Positions 40,503 through 48,087 of a stretch of 64,000 nt of DNA are shown in pieces. The notes beneath the pieces are model-generated. The model saw only the letters and a program-made list of their open reading frames with translations. It made no database searches and was not told where the DNA came from. This stretch comes from Desulfovibrio sp. (GTDB taxonomy: Bacteria; Desulfobacterota; Desulfovibrionia; Desulfovibrionales; Desulfovibrionaceae): the NCBI GenBank assembly GCA_016218665.1, contig JACRDI010000008.1, positions 62,001-126,000 on the forward strand. The letters run 5' to 3'. The stretch's first letter is position 1, and each line of letters starts with the position of its first letter. A program made the translations under genes and the position numbers.

Positions 40503-42932
40503 CTATGCGTTCCGGGGAGCCGGCGAGGGCTCCTGCGCGGGCAGCAGCACGCGGAACAGCGCGCCGCCGCCGGGCTTGTTCTCCACCTCGATTGAGCCGC
40601 CAAGGTCGCGCACGATGCCGTAGACCACGGCCAGGCCCAGGCCGGTGCCCTTGCCCACGTCCTTGGTGGTGAAGAAGGGATCGAACACGCGGTCCAGGTG
40701 CTCCGGCGCGATGCCGGGGCCGTTGTCCGCAACGGTGAGCTCCACCATGTCCGGCTGGGACGGGCTGGCCCGCAGCGACACGGCGACGGCCGCGCCCTCC
40801 CCGGCCTTGGCGGCCACCGCGTCCAGGGCGTTCATGGCCAGGTTGGTGAGGATGTGCTCCAGGGCCTCGCTGCCTGCGGCCACAAGGGGCAGGTCCGGCG
40901 CGGCCTCCAGGGAGAGGGCCGCCGCGGCGTTCTTGCCGCGCGGGCGCAGCACCTCCAGGGTGCTGGCGGCCACGGCGGCCAGGTCGCTGGGGCCGGGCTT
41001 GGCGGGCCTGGGCCGGGCGAAGTCCAGCAGGTCGCGCACCACGCGCCGGGCCTGGTCCGTGTGGCGCATGATGACCTCGATGTCGGCCTGGGCCTGCGGC
41101 TCCTGCTGGGAGGCCTGGAGCAGCTCCGCGTAGCAGCGGATGACGCCCAGGGGGTTGTTGATCTCATGCGCGAGTCCCGCGGCCAGCTGGCCCACGGCCA
41201 CGATGCGCTCGTTGCGGCGCATTTGGCCTTCCATGCGGCGTTCGGCCGTCACCTCCCGCAGGGAGGCCACGTGCCGCAGGCCGCCGCCCGCCTGGGGGAT
41301 GGGATAGAGGCTGGCCTCGAAGATGCGCGGCCCGCCGGGCAGGGGCAGCTCGAACTCGCCCTGGCCGGTGCCGCGGGTGGCCAGCTCAAGCCTCTCGCGC
41401 AGGCCGTCGAAGCCGTGTCCGCCGGGCACCGCGCCCTCTGCGCCCAGCTGGGCGGCCAGCTCGCGGGCGCGGCTGTTGGCCAAAAGCACCGCGCCGCCGG
41501 TATCCAGCAGCAGCAGCGGGTCGTCGATGCCCTCGAAGATGGACGAGAGCAGGTCGTTCTGGCGCAGCAGGCCGTCCAGGGCGTCCAGGTTCTCCATGGC
41601 GATTCCCAGCTGCTGCCCGATGGCCCGGGCCAGGTCCGCCAGACGGGCGCTCTTCTCCTGGCGGGTGTCCCAGTGCAGGCACAACAGGCCCCGGCTGGTG
41701 CCGGAGGTCTGCACCGGGATGTACCAGGCGCGGGGGGTCAGGCGCGGCTCGCCCGCGGCCACCAGGTCGTGCCAGTCGTCGGGCAGGTCCGGCGCGGCGC
41801 CGGGCTCCGGCCAGGAGGCGTAGTCCGACGCGCCGAGCACACAGACGTAACCGGCCCGGCTGGCGCCGAAGCGACGCGCCGTAAGGGCCAGGGCCGCCGC
41901 GAGCATCTGCTGCTTGTTCTGGCTTTCGTTCAGGCTGTTCAGCAGGGCCACGAAGAGCGCCACGTCCGCCCGCCGGTCCTCGGCCAGGCGGGTGATGGCC
42001 GAGGTGCGCGCGGCCACGGTGTCCTCCAGGGTGGCGGCGTAGTCGCTCAGGTCCTGCCGGGCCTGCCGCAGGTGCTGGGCAAAGGCCTCGAAGCCGTGCA
42101 GGATGTCCTCGATCTCGTCGTCGGCCGCGGGCAGGGTCTGGGCCTCCTTGGCCTCCTCCGGGAACAGGCGGCGCATGACCCCCGTGACCCGGCGCAGGCT
42201 TTGCACCACCAGCCTGTGGAAGAAGCCCTGGATGACCAGAAAGAGCACCAGGATGCCCACGGCGAAGAGCGCCGCGAAGGAGAAGGTGGCCTCGCGGATG
42301 CCGCCCACGTCGCGCTGGACCTTGAGCCGCACGAGGTCGATGCCGGCCAGGTCGCCCACGGAGCGGCCGAAGCCGCGCGTGTCGCCGTAGCGGGCGATGA
42401 GCTCGCGCGGGGCCTCGGCCGGGTCGCCGTGGCAGCGCAGGCAGGCTTCCTCGAAGCGCTGGGGCCGGGCGGTGATGAACTGCTGCTCCCCGTCGATCTT
42501 GTCGAACTGCTCCACGCGCACGAGCTTGGGCTCGGCCTGGAAGCGGGCGATGAAGGCGCGCTCGCGCTCGTCGGCCTCGTAGTCCGGGTTGCGCGCGCCA
42601 ATGCCCACCCGGCGGTAGGTGAAGGCCTCCCTGGTGAGGGTCTGGTCGCTCATCACCGCGCGGGTGATGTAGGAGGTGCTCATGGCCTCCAGCACGAACT
42701 GGTCGCCGGGCAGCAGGCGGTACATGGCGGGCCTGAGGGTGGCGCGCACGTAGGCCTGCACGGCCTCCACCTGGGAGAGGATGAGGGCGGCCTTCTCGCG
42801 CGCCTCGCCCTCCATCAGGCGCTCCAGGTGCATGTTCAGCGCCAGGGCGAAGAAGCCCACCATGAGGGCCATGAGCAGGGCCTGGCCGGCCAGGAACTTG
42901 GCCTGCAGCGTGTGCGGCATCATGCGGCGCAT
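40503..42932 (-). CDS. sensor histidine kinase with heme-c-type DUF3365 sensor domain
   Basis: An 809-residue kinase. A first membrane segment (about 12-32) and a second (about 220-245) enclose a Tll0287-like DUF3365 domain: [13 protein letters not shown] carries a CXXCH heme-c attachment motif (CLRCH), followed by [19 protein letters not shown], a family hallmark. So the sensor may read redox state or a small ligand in the periplasm. Next come HAMP-like coil, a GAF-like region (about 330-460), a PAS-like part, HisKA ([16 protein letters not shown]) and HATPase ([37 protein letters not shown]). ATG 42932 has GGGAGG upstream. It is paired with the sigma-54 regulator 8 bases downstream. Confidence 0.94.
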   Translation of the reverse strand: MRRMMPHTLQAKFLAGQALLMALMVGFFALALNMHLERLMEGEAREKAALILSQVEAVQAYVRATLRPAMYRLLPGDQFVLEAMSTSYITRAVMSDQTLTREAFTYRRVGIGARNPDYEADERERAFIARFQAEPKLVRVEQFDKIDGEQQFITARPQRFEEACLRCHGDPAEAPRELIARYGDTRGFGRSVGDLAGIDLVRLKVQRDVGGIREATFSFAALFAVGILVLFLVIQGFFHRLVVQSLRRVTGVMRRLFPEEAKEAQTLPAADDEIEDILHGFEAFAQHLRQARQDLSDYAATLEDTVAARTSAITRLAEDRRADVALFVALLNSLNESQNKQQMLAAALALTARRFGASRAGYVCVLGASDYASWPEPGAAPDLPDDWHDLVAAGEPRLTPRAWYIPVQTSGTSRGLLCLHWDTRQEKSARLADLARAIGQQLGIAMENLDALDGLLRQNDLLSSIFEGIDDPLLLLDTGGAVLLANSRARELAAQLGAEGAVPGGHGFDGLRERLELATRGTGQGEFELPLPGGPRIFEASLYPIPQAGGGLRHVASLREVTAERRMEGQMRRNERIVAVGQLAAGLAHEINNPLGVIRCYAELLQASQQEPQAQADIEVIMRHTDQARRVVRDLLDFARPRPAKPGPSDLAAVAASTLEVLRPRGKNAAAALSLEAAPDLPLVAAGSEALEHILTNLAMNALDAVAAKAGEGAAVAVSLRASPSQPDMVELTVADNGPGIAPEHLDRVFDPFFTTKDVGKGTGLGLAVVYGIVRDLGGSIEVENKPGGGALFRVLLPAQEPSPAPRNA

Positions 42933-43022
42933 GGCGGGGCCTCCCGTGTTTTCCCCTCCTGTACGCGGGGCGCGGGCGCATGGCAACAACGGGCTGCACC
43001 CCTGTAGCCGCACGGCAGCCCA

Positions 43023-43042
43023 CTGCTAACACGAGTTAGCAG
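43023..43042. promoter_or_regulatory. palindromic upstream activating site for the sigma-54 regulator
   Basis: CTGCTAAC (43023-43030) and GTTAGCAG (43035-43042) form a perfect inverted repeat with a four-base centre. It lies about 100 bases before the predicted transcription start, where enhancer-binding proteins bind. That it is bound by the neighbouring regulator is inference. Confidence 0.7.
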
Positions 43043-43105
43043 GAAGGCCGGGGCCCAGGCACACAAAAACCTGTGAAAATAGCCGCTTGAAGCGCCACTT
43101 TCGGG

Positions 43106-43121
43106 TGGCACCATCCTTGCT
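43106..43121 (+). promoter_or_regulatory. sigma-54 (-24/-12) promoter of the YeiH-type operon
   Basis: TGGCACCATCCTTGCT matches the consensus TGGCAC-N5-TTGCT, with the invariant GG and GC ten bases apart. Transcription would begin near 43133. The operon start ATG is at 43201. Confidence 0.85.
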
Positions 43122-43200
43122 CATCCAGTGCAACCAAACGGGAAACGGCGGCCGGACTTCCGGGCCGCTTCGACCTGCCACCATGTCAACGGAGGAGACA

Positions 43201-44310
43201 ATGGAAGAAAAACAAGGTGTTGCCAAAGTCGTCAGCATCATCCCCGGACTCGCGGTGATGGTGCTCACCCTCTACGTGCTGCGCATCTTCGTGGAGCCCT
43301 GGATGACCGACGCGGTCGTGTTCGGCCAGAAGGGCTGGTTCGTGAAGGTGCTGCACCTGAACTACATCCTGCTGGCCATCATCACCGGCATGCTGTACCG
43401 CAACGTGCTCTTTGGCGGCAAAATCCCCGAGTGGGCCGAGGAAGGCTTCCGCACCACGCGCCTGTTCATCAAGTCGGGCGTCATCATGCTGGGCAGCCTG
43501 TACACCATCCAGAGCCTGGCCAAGGTCGGCGGCATCGCCATCGGCCTCATCATGACCTTCGTCTTCGGCACCATCCTTTTCGTCATGTGGTTCGGCAAGC
43601 GCGTGGGCATGGAGCGCTCCATGATCGGCGTCATGGGCGCGGCCGCCGGCGTGTGCGGCGTCTCCGCCTGCATCGCCACCAGCCCGGCCGTGCGCGCCAA
43701 GCCCGCCGACGTCGCCCTGGCCATCGCCACGGTGCTCGGCTTCGGCATCATGACCATGTTCATCAGCCCCTTCATCGGCCACGCCCTGCAGCTCACCGAC
43801 TACCAGTTCGGCGCCTGGGTGGGCACCGGCATCCTGAACTCCGGCCAGGTGCTGGCCACCTGCCTGGCGTACAACCCCACCATCGCCCCGGGCACCGCCG
43901 TGGCCTACGGCGAGATCTGGAACGTGGTGCGCGTCATCTCCATCCCCTTCGTGGTGTTCTTCATCACCATGTGGTACTGGCGCGCCGAGGCCGAGGCCGA
44001 GTGCATCACCCTCGGCGGCATCATCAAGGACAAGTTCCCCGTCTTCGTCATCGGCTTCTTCGGCATGACCGCCCTGTCCTCGCTCGGCATGCTCGGCGCG
44101 GAGGGCTCCTCCACGCTGAAGCTCATGCGCGAGGTCATGAGCTGGATCTTCGGCCTGGGCCTCATCGGCCAGGGCGCGTACATCGACATCCGCGAGATCA
44201 AGGCCGCGGGCGGCAAGCCCCTGCAGGTGGGCCTGGCCGCGGGCGTGCTCAAGTACGTCATCGCCCTCATCGTCATCATGCTCTTCGTTTCCAAGGAAGC
44301 CAGCTTCTAG
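43201..44310 (+). CDS. YeiH-family membrane transporter (putative anion/sulfate exporter)
   Basis: A 369-residue polytopic membrane protein with about ten hydrophobic segments (for example IIPGLAVMVLTLYVLRIFV and LLAIITGMLYRNVLFGG). The centre has MGAAAGVCGVSACIATSPAVRAKPADVALAIATVLGFG, closely recalling the conserved CGxSA/AtePaVkA core of YeiH proteins, followed by YQFGAWVGTGILNSGQVLA. YeiH-type proteins are annotated as sulfate exporters without direct proof. The ATG at 43201 follows GGAGG at five bases. It heads an operon with the barrel-sandwich protein and a universal stress protein, downstream of a sigma-54 promoter. The transported anion is unknown. Confidence 0.83.
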   Translation: MEEKQGVAKVVSIIPGLAVMVLTLYVLRIFVEPWMTDAVVFGQKGWFVKVLHLNYILLAIITGMLYRNVLFGGKIPEWAEEGFRTTRLFIKSGVIMLGSLYTIQSLAKVGGIAIGLIMTFVFGTILFVMWFGKRVGMERSMIGVMGAAAGVCGVSACIATSPAVRAKPADVALAIATVLGFGIMTMFISPFIGHALQLTDYQFGAWVGTGILNSGQVLATCLAYNPTIAPGTAVAYGEIWNVVRVISIPFVVFFITMWYWRAEAEAECITLGGIIKDKFPVFVIGFFGMTALSSLGMLGAEGSSTLKLMREVMSWIFGLGLIGQGAYIDIREIKAAGGKPLQVGLAAGVLKYVIALIVIMLFVSKEASF

Positions 44311-44320
44311 GAGGTCCGTC

Positions 44321-44728
44321 ATGGCTCAATCCGATCCGAAAAAATGCGGCAAGATGACCGTGTTCCGGTCTGACCGGCACGAAGACGTCGCCGCCATGGT
44401 CTTCGTCACCCTCGTGGTGGTCACCGTGCTCGTGTACATGGCCTACATCGTGCCCACCATCACCCTGAAGGCGCCGAGCGACGGCAAGATCGTCTCCGTG
44501 GCCGCCGTGGCCGACACCGAGGTGAAAAAGGGCGACCTGCTCTACACCATCGAGGTGAAGGAGAAGAAGTACAAGGACGGCAAGCTCGAAGAAAAGCTCG
44601 TCGTGAAGGAGATCCACGCCAAGACCAACGGCAAGGTGCTCTCCGTCTCCGCCAAGGAAGGCGACGAGGTGAAGAAGGACAAGCAGGCCCTCCTCGTGCT
44701 CGACCACGAAAAGGGCACCCTGCCGTAA
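44321..44728 (+). CDS. membrane-anchored barrel-sandwich (biotinyl/lipoyl-like) protein
   Basis: A 135-residue protein with one transmembrane segment at about 24-46 (VAAMVFVTLVVVTVLVYMAYI). The rest reads as a lipoyl-like hammerhead: ITLKAPSDGKIVSVAAVADTEVKKGDLL and KTNGKVLSVSAKEGDEVKKDKQALL are two barrel-sandwich halves, connected by a Lys/Glu-rich hairpin (EVKEKKYKDGKLEEKLVVKEI). No MKM-type biotin-acceptor lysine is present, so biotinylation is not expected. The domain likely faces the periplasm. It follows the transporter by 10 bases and overlaps the USP gene (TAATG). It resembles adaptor-like domains of efflux systems; a role as accessory subunit of the transporter is inference. Confidence 0.78.
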   Translation: MAQSDPKKCGKMTVFRSDRHEDVAAMVFVTLVVVTVLVYMAYIVPTITLKAPSDGKIVSVAAVADTEVKKGDLLYTIEVKEKKYKDGKLEEKLVVKEIHAKTNGKVLSVSAKEGDEVKKDKQALLVLDHEKGTLP

Positions 44729-45165
44729 TGAGGATCCTCCTCGCCCTCGACGACTCCACCCGGTCCATGGACGAGGCCCTGCGCCTCGCCCATGACCGGG
44801 GCGCGGAACTCTCCGCGCTCTTCGTCCTCGACACCGGGTGGAGCGTCTACACCGGCCACGACTTCCTCCTGGGAAGCCACGCGCGCGGCACCTTCCTGGA
44901 CTACGCCCGCGACGACGAACTGGCCCAGGAAAAGGCCACCGCGGCCGAACTCCAGAACCGCGCCCAGGCAGCCGGCGTGGACTGCCAGCTCAAGACCGCC
45001 GCAGCCGGCCGCGTGCCCGAGGCCATCCTGGCCGAGCTCAAGACCGGCGGCTACGACCTGCTCGTCATGAGCCACCCCTTCCGGCGCGGGCTCGAAGTCA
45101 TGCGCGACGCCGCCACCCAGGTGCTGAAGGGCGCGGACTGCGACGTGCTGCTGGTAAAGAGATAA
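44728..45165 (+). CDS. universal stress protein (UspA family)
   Basis: A 145-residue cytosolic alpha/beta protein. The N-terminal MRILLALDDSTRSMDEALRLA gives the Asp of the ATP site in the UspA fold, and the C-terminal DLLVMSHPFRRGLEV and TQVLKGADCDVLLVK match the family's phosphate-binding part. The usual G-2X-G-9X-G-S/T motif is degenerate (MSHPFRRG...), so ATP binding is unsure. Its ATG overlaps the stop of the barrel-sandwich gene, so it is co-translated. In this operon it may modulate the transporter or be a stress partner. A dispersed GC-rich hairpin element lies just downstream. Confidence 0.88.
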   Translation: MRILLALDDSTRSMDEALRLAHDRGAELSALFVLDTGWSVYTGHDFLLGSHARGTFLDYARDDELAQEKATAAELQNRAQAAGVDCQLKTAAAGRVPEAILAELKTGGYDLLVMSHPFRRGLEVMRDAATQVLKGADCDVLLVKR

Positions 45166-45170
45166 GAAGA

Positions 45171-45303
45171 GACGCAGGGGCTCCGCCCTTTGACGCTGGC
45201 AGGGGCTCCGCCCCTGCACCCCGCCAGAGGGCGCAAGGCCCTCTGGACTCCCTTTGGCGAGGGCCGCCGCCCCGGCGCAAGGCCGCCAGGACGGCGACCC
45301 TCG
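45171..45303. repeat. dispersed intergenic hairpin element, copy B
   Basis: CCAGAGGGC (45224-45232) and GCCCTCTGG (45238-45246) with a five-base loop are followed by ACTCCCTTTG and a 7-base outer stem GCGAGGG/CCCTCGC (45257-45263, 45297-45303). CAGGGGCTCCGCCC appears twice directly before (about 45175 and 45200). It lies right after the UspA stop and may act as a terminator. Confidence 0.8.
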
Positions 45304-45959
45304 CGAAGGGCTGGCAGGACCGGACACCGTCGCCCTCCGCTCCGACCGATCCCCTGCCGAGCAAATCCCGCCTGGCTTCGGCCCCTTCGACTCCATAAAA
45401 ATGAGCTCCACGGGAAGGGCAACGCCAGTGCGCCCGCCGTGGCGCTTGCGCCTGCTGCGCTTCCGTTACGCGGGATTCATGGGGGGGCTGGCGAAAGGCG
45501 CGGGGGGCGGCTCATCGGTGCAAAACGCGCCACAGGGACCGGGAGCTGGAACCGCAGCGTCCACATGCGCCTCTACAAAAAGTGAAGAGGCCGCGAAAAC
45601 GCCCGTGAAGCGGATGCCACCCGCATCCAGAGTTAAACAATTATTTCGGTAAGATGTTTTGAGAGGACCGAGACCGCCTGCCAACGCGGCGAGTCTTCCG
45701 CCAGCCCCCTTGCACCTGTTTTCCTGGGAAATGAGTCCTGCAATTGTGGAGAGGCTCCCGCTTCGGGTTTTGCGCTCTTTTTAAGTCGTTATATGTCGGC
45801 GCGTTAGCGGGAAGCCCGCCCGGCATGGTTCTTGTTTACAGGGTTCCAGCCGCGCACGCCGGTCACTGGAGCACTCAGGGCGCGCGAGCGTCCCGGCGCA
45901 GAGATTTTCGCATGTGCATCCGGGGTGTGGCGGCATCCGGTGCTCCTGGGAGGTGGACG
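45304..45959. other. intergenic region, no gene identified
   Basis: The 650 bases have several open frames but none with a ribosome binding site or credible codon pattern. The stretch at about 45625-45700 is AT-rich (TTAAACAATTATTTCGG) and another AT-rich patch lies at 45770-45800; either could hold a promoter for the Hpt-like gene. I saw no stable terminator or RNA. Confidence 0.5.
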
Positions 45960-46307
45960 ATGAGCGACCCTGTCCCCATGCCGACCGAGTGTGGCGGGCT
46001 GGATATCCCGGAAGTGCTGGGGCGGCTTCCGGGCGGGGTGGCGGAGCTTCTGCAGACCGCTGCCGGGCAGCGTCTGGCCGAGCTTGACCGTGCCGTGGCC
46101 ACGGGGCAGGCTTTGGAGGCCATGGAGGCCGCCCAGTCCCTCGCGAGCCTGGTGGGGGTGCTGCCCATACCGGCCCTCGGCGTCCATATCCGGAACGTGT
46201 ACTCCGCCGCCTCCAAGGGGGACCTGGCCGCCATGGCCCAGGCCCACGAGCATCTGGCCGCGGTGCTGCGGTGGGTGCTGGGCGCGCTCGGCAAGGGGAA
46301 GGCCTGA
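45960..46307 (+). CDS. Hpt-like protein lacking the phosphorylatable histidine
   Basis: A 115-residue all-helical protein with the pattern of histidine phosphotransfer domains: QRLAELDRAVATGQALEAMEAAQSLASLVGVLPIPALGVHIR and AASKGDLAAMAQAHEHLAAVL. In working Hpt domains the second helix has AHxLKGxxxxxG; here the place reads AAQSLASLVGVLPIPALG, with Gln for His and Ala for Lys. So phosphate transfer is not expected. Such pseudo-Hpt proteins can inhibit or tether kinases or receivers. GGGAGG lies ahead of the ATG at 45960. It stands 93 bases before the sigma-54 regulator and may act on the same pathway. Confidence 0.7.
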   Translation: MSDPVPMPTECGGLDIPEVLGRLPGGVAELLQTAAGQRLAELDRAVATGQALEAMEAAQSLASLVGVLPIPALGVHIRNVYSAASKGDLAAMAQAHEHLAAVLRWVLGALGKGKA

Positions 46308-46323
46308 ACGGATTTGTGGCTGT

Positions 46324-46352
46324 TTGCCAGTGGCGTGGGGCTTGGGTAGTGT
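46324..46352 (+). promoter_or_regulatory. candidate sigma-70 promoter for the sigma-54 regulator/kinase operon
   Basis: TTGCCA (46324-46329) is 17 bases from TAGTGT (46347-46352), about 49 bases before the GTG at 46401. Moderate match only. Confidence 0.4.
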
Positions 46353-46400
46353 CGCGCTATTCCCCGCGGAGGGGTACTCAAGAGCAAAGCGAGGCAAAGC

Positions 46401-47873
46401 GTGACCAGAGTATGCGTCATAGACGATGATGAATTCTTCGCCCGGCTTCTGGCGACCCTTGTCGCCGGGGAGGACGTGGAGGCCGTCATTGCCGGAGACC
46501 TGGCCGAGGCGACGCGCTGTCTTGAGGACGCCGACTTCGACGTGGTGTTCCTCGATGTCAGGCTGCCCGACGGCAACGGACTGGACCTCATTCCCCGCAT
46601 CAGGGAGCTGCCCGGCTCCCCGGAAGTTATCATCATGACCGGGCTGGGCGACCCGGACGGCGCCGAGCTGGCCATCCGCAACGGCGCCTGGGACTACATC
46701 CAGAAGACCGGCGCCCCGGAGGGCCTGCAGCTGTCCTTCAAGCGCGCGCTGGAGTTCCGCCGCAGCAAGCAGAGCGCGCAGCCCGTGGAGCGGCGCGGCA
46801 TAGTGGGCGAAAGCCCCCTGCTGATGGAAGCGCTGCGCCAGATGTCCACCGCCGCGCGCAGCAGCGCCAATGTCCTCATCATGGGGGAGACCGGCACGGG
46901 GAAGGAGGTCTTCGCCCGGGCCGTGCACGCAAACAGCGCCAGGCGCGGCAAGAGTTTCGTGGTCGTGGACTGCGCGTCGCTGCACGAGGCGCTGGTCGGC
47001 AGCGACCTCTTCGGCCACCGCAAGGGCGCCTTCACCGGCGCCATGGTCGACAAGGACGGCTTTCTCCAGCGCGCCGACGGCGGCACCCTCTTCCTTGATG
47101 AGATAAGCGAGCTGACCCTGGAGGTGCAGAAGAGCTTCCTGCGCCTGCTGGAGTCGCGCACCATCCGCCCCCTGGGCGACACGCGCGAGGTGCGCCTGGA
47201 CTTCCGGCTGGTGTGCGCCAGCAACCGCGACCTCGCCGAGATGGTGGAGGCCGGAACCTTCCGCGAGGATCTGTTCTACCGCATCCGCGCCTCCGTGCTG
47301 CGCCTGCCCTCCCTACGCGAACTGGGCGAGGACGTCCTGGGCATCGCCCAGCACCACCTGGACCGCATCTGCAACGGCAGCAGGCTCGGCCACAAGGCCC
47401 TGTCCTCGGACCTGCGCGCCTTCTTCCTGGAGTATCCCTGGCCCGGCAACGTGCGCGAGCTCATCCACATTCTGGAGGCCATGGTGGCCTGCGCCCCGGA
47501 ACAGGAGATGCTGCTGCCCGCGCACCTTCCCCAGGAGCTGCGCATCCAGATGCTGCGCTCCCGCGTGGGGCGCGCCGCGACAAAGGGACAGGCCCCGCGC
47601 GAGCACACGCCCGAACCCCTGGTGAGCTGGGGCGAATACAAGAAGCGCGAGCAGGACCGCATCGAGCAGGCCTACGTGGACGGGCTTATCGAGGCCAGCG
47701 GCGGCGACATCCGCCTGGCCATTCAGATTTCGCAGATCAGCCCCTCGCGGCTGTACGGTCTGTTGAGCAAGCACGGCCGTTCGCTGGGCCAGCGCGCGGG
47801 CGGCCAGGCCCGTGCCGTCCGCCCGGAGGGGGCGGCCCCCAGGGAAACGGCGGCAGCGGACGGAGAGCAGTGA
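46401..47873 (+). CDS. sigma-54-dependent response regulator upstream of the osmotic stress genes
   Basis: A 490-residue NtrC-type activator beginning with GTG. The receiver has CVIDDDEFFARLL and the phosphoacceptor Asp in VVFLDVRLPDGNG. AAA+ motifs are GETGTGKEVFA, RKGAFTGAMVD and TLFLDEISELT; the arginine-finger region REDLFYRIRASVLRLP is intact. The helix-turn-helix is GGDIRLAIQISQISPSRLYGLLSK, more diverged than Fis. The C-terminal 40 residues are Ala/Gly/Arg-rich and look disordered. It pairs with the sensor kinase that follows after 214 bases. A candidate -24/-12 promoter before mscS is its likely target. Confidence 0.94.
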   Translation: MTRVCVIDDDEFFARLLATLVAGEDVEAVIAGDLAEATRCLEDADFDVVFLDVRLPDGNGLDLIPRIRELPGSPEVIIMTGLGDPDGAELAIRNGAWDYIQKTGAPEGLQLSFKRALEFRRSKQSAQPVERRGIVGESPLLMEALRQMSTAARSSANVLIMGETGTGKEVFARAVHANSARRGKSFVVVDCASLHEALVGSDLFGHRKGAFTGAMVDKDGFLQRADGGTLFLDEISELTLEVQKSFLRLLESRTIRPLGDTREVRLDFRLVCASNRDLAEMVEAGTFREDLFYRIRASVLRLPSLRELGEDVLGIAQHHLDRICNGSRLGHKALSSDLRAFFLEYPWPGNVRELIHILEAMVACAPEQEMLLPAHLPQELRIQMLRSRVGRAATKGQAPREHTPEPLVSWGEYKKREQDRIEQAYVDGLIEASGGDIRLAIQISQISPSRLYGLLSKHGRSLGQRAGGQARAVRPEGAAPRETAAADGEQ

Positions 47874-48087
47874 CGATCCGTCCGGACGCGTCCCCCTGCC
47901 CCCCGGGCGGCGGCGCCATCCCTCGTGAAGTCCCGGCGGCCCGGCATGGCGCATCCAGCGGCCTTTCCGGGCGTCCTCAAGACATGGGCCACGTTTCCTC
48001 TCTTCGTCGGCCCCTGTTCCACTGCCCCCGGCGCCCCAGGTGGAGGGGAGCCGGGGGCCTCTGGAGCCCGGCGGGAGGCGGCGGCAA
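47874..48087. other. gap between regulator and kinase, no gene seen
   Basis: GC-rich sequence without a promoter or terminator that I can support. GGGAGG at 48073-48078 is the ribosome binding site of the kinase gene. Confidence 0.5.

Noticed and set aside
45304-45743. Several open frames between uspA and the Hpt-like gene
   Set aside because: No ribosome binding site, no family pattern, and overlap with the hairpin element; I could not support a gene.
46331-46346. TGGCGTGGGGCTTGGG as a sigma-54 promoter
   Set aside because: The invariant GC of the -12 element is GG, so it does not fit; a sigma-70 reading of the same bases is better.
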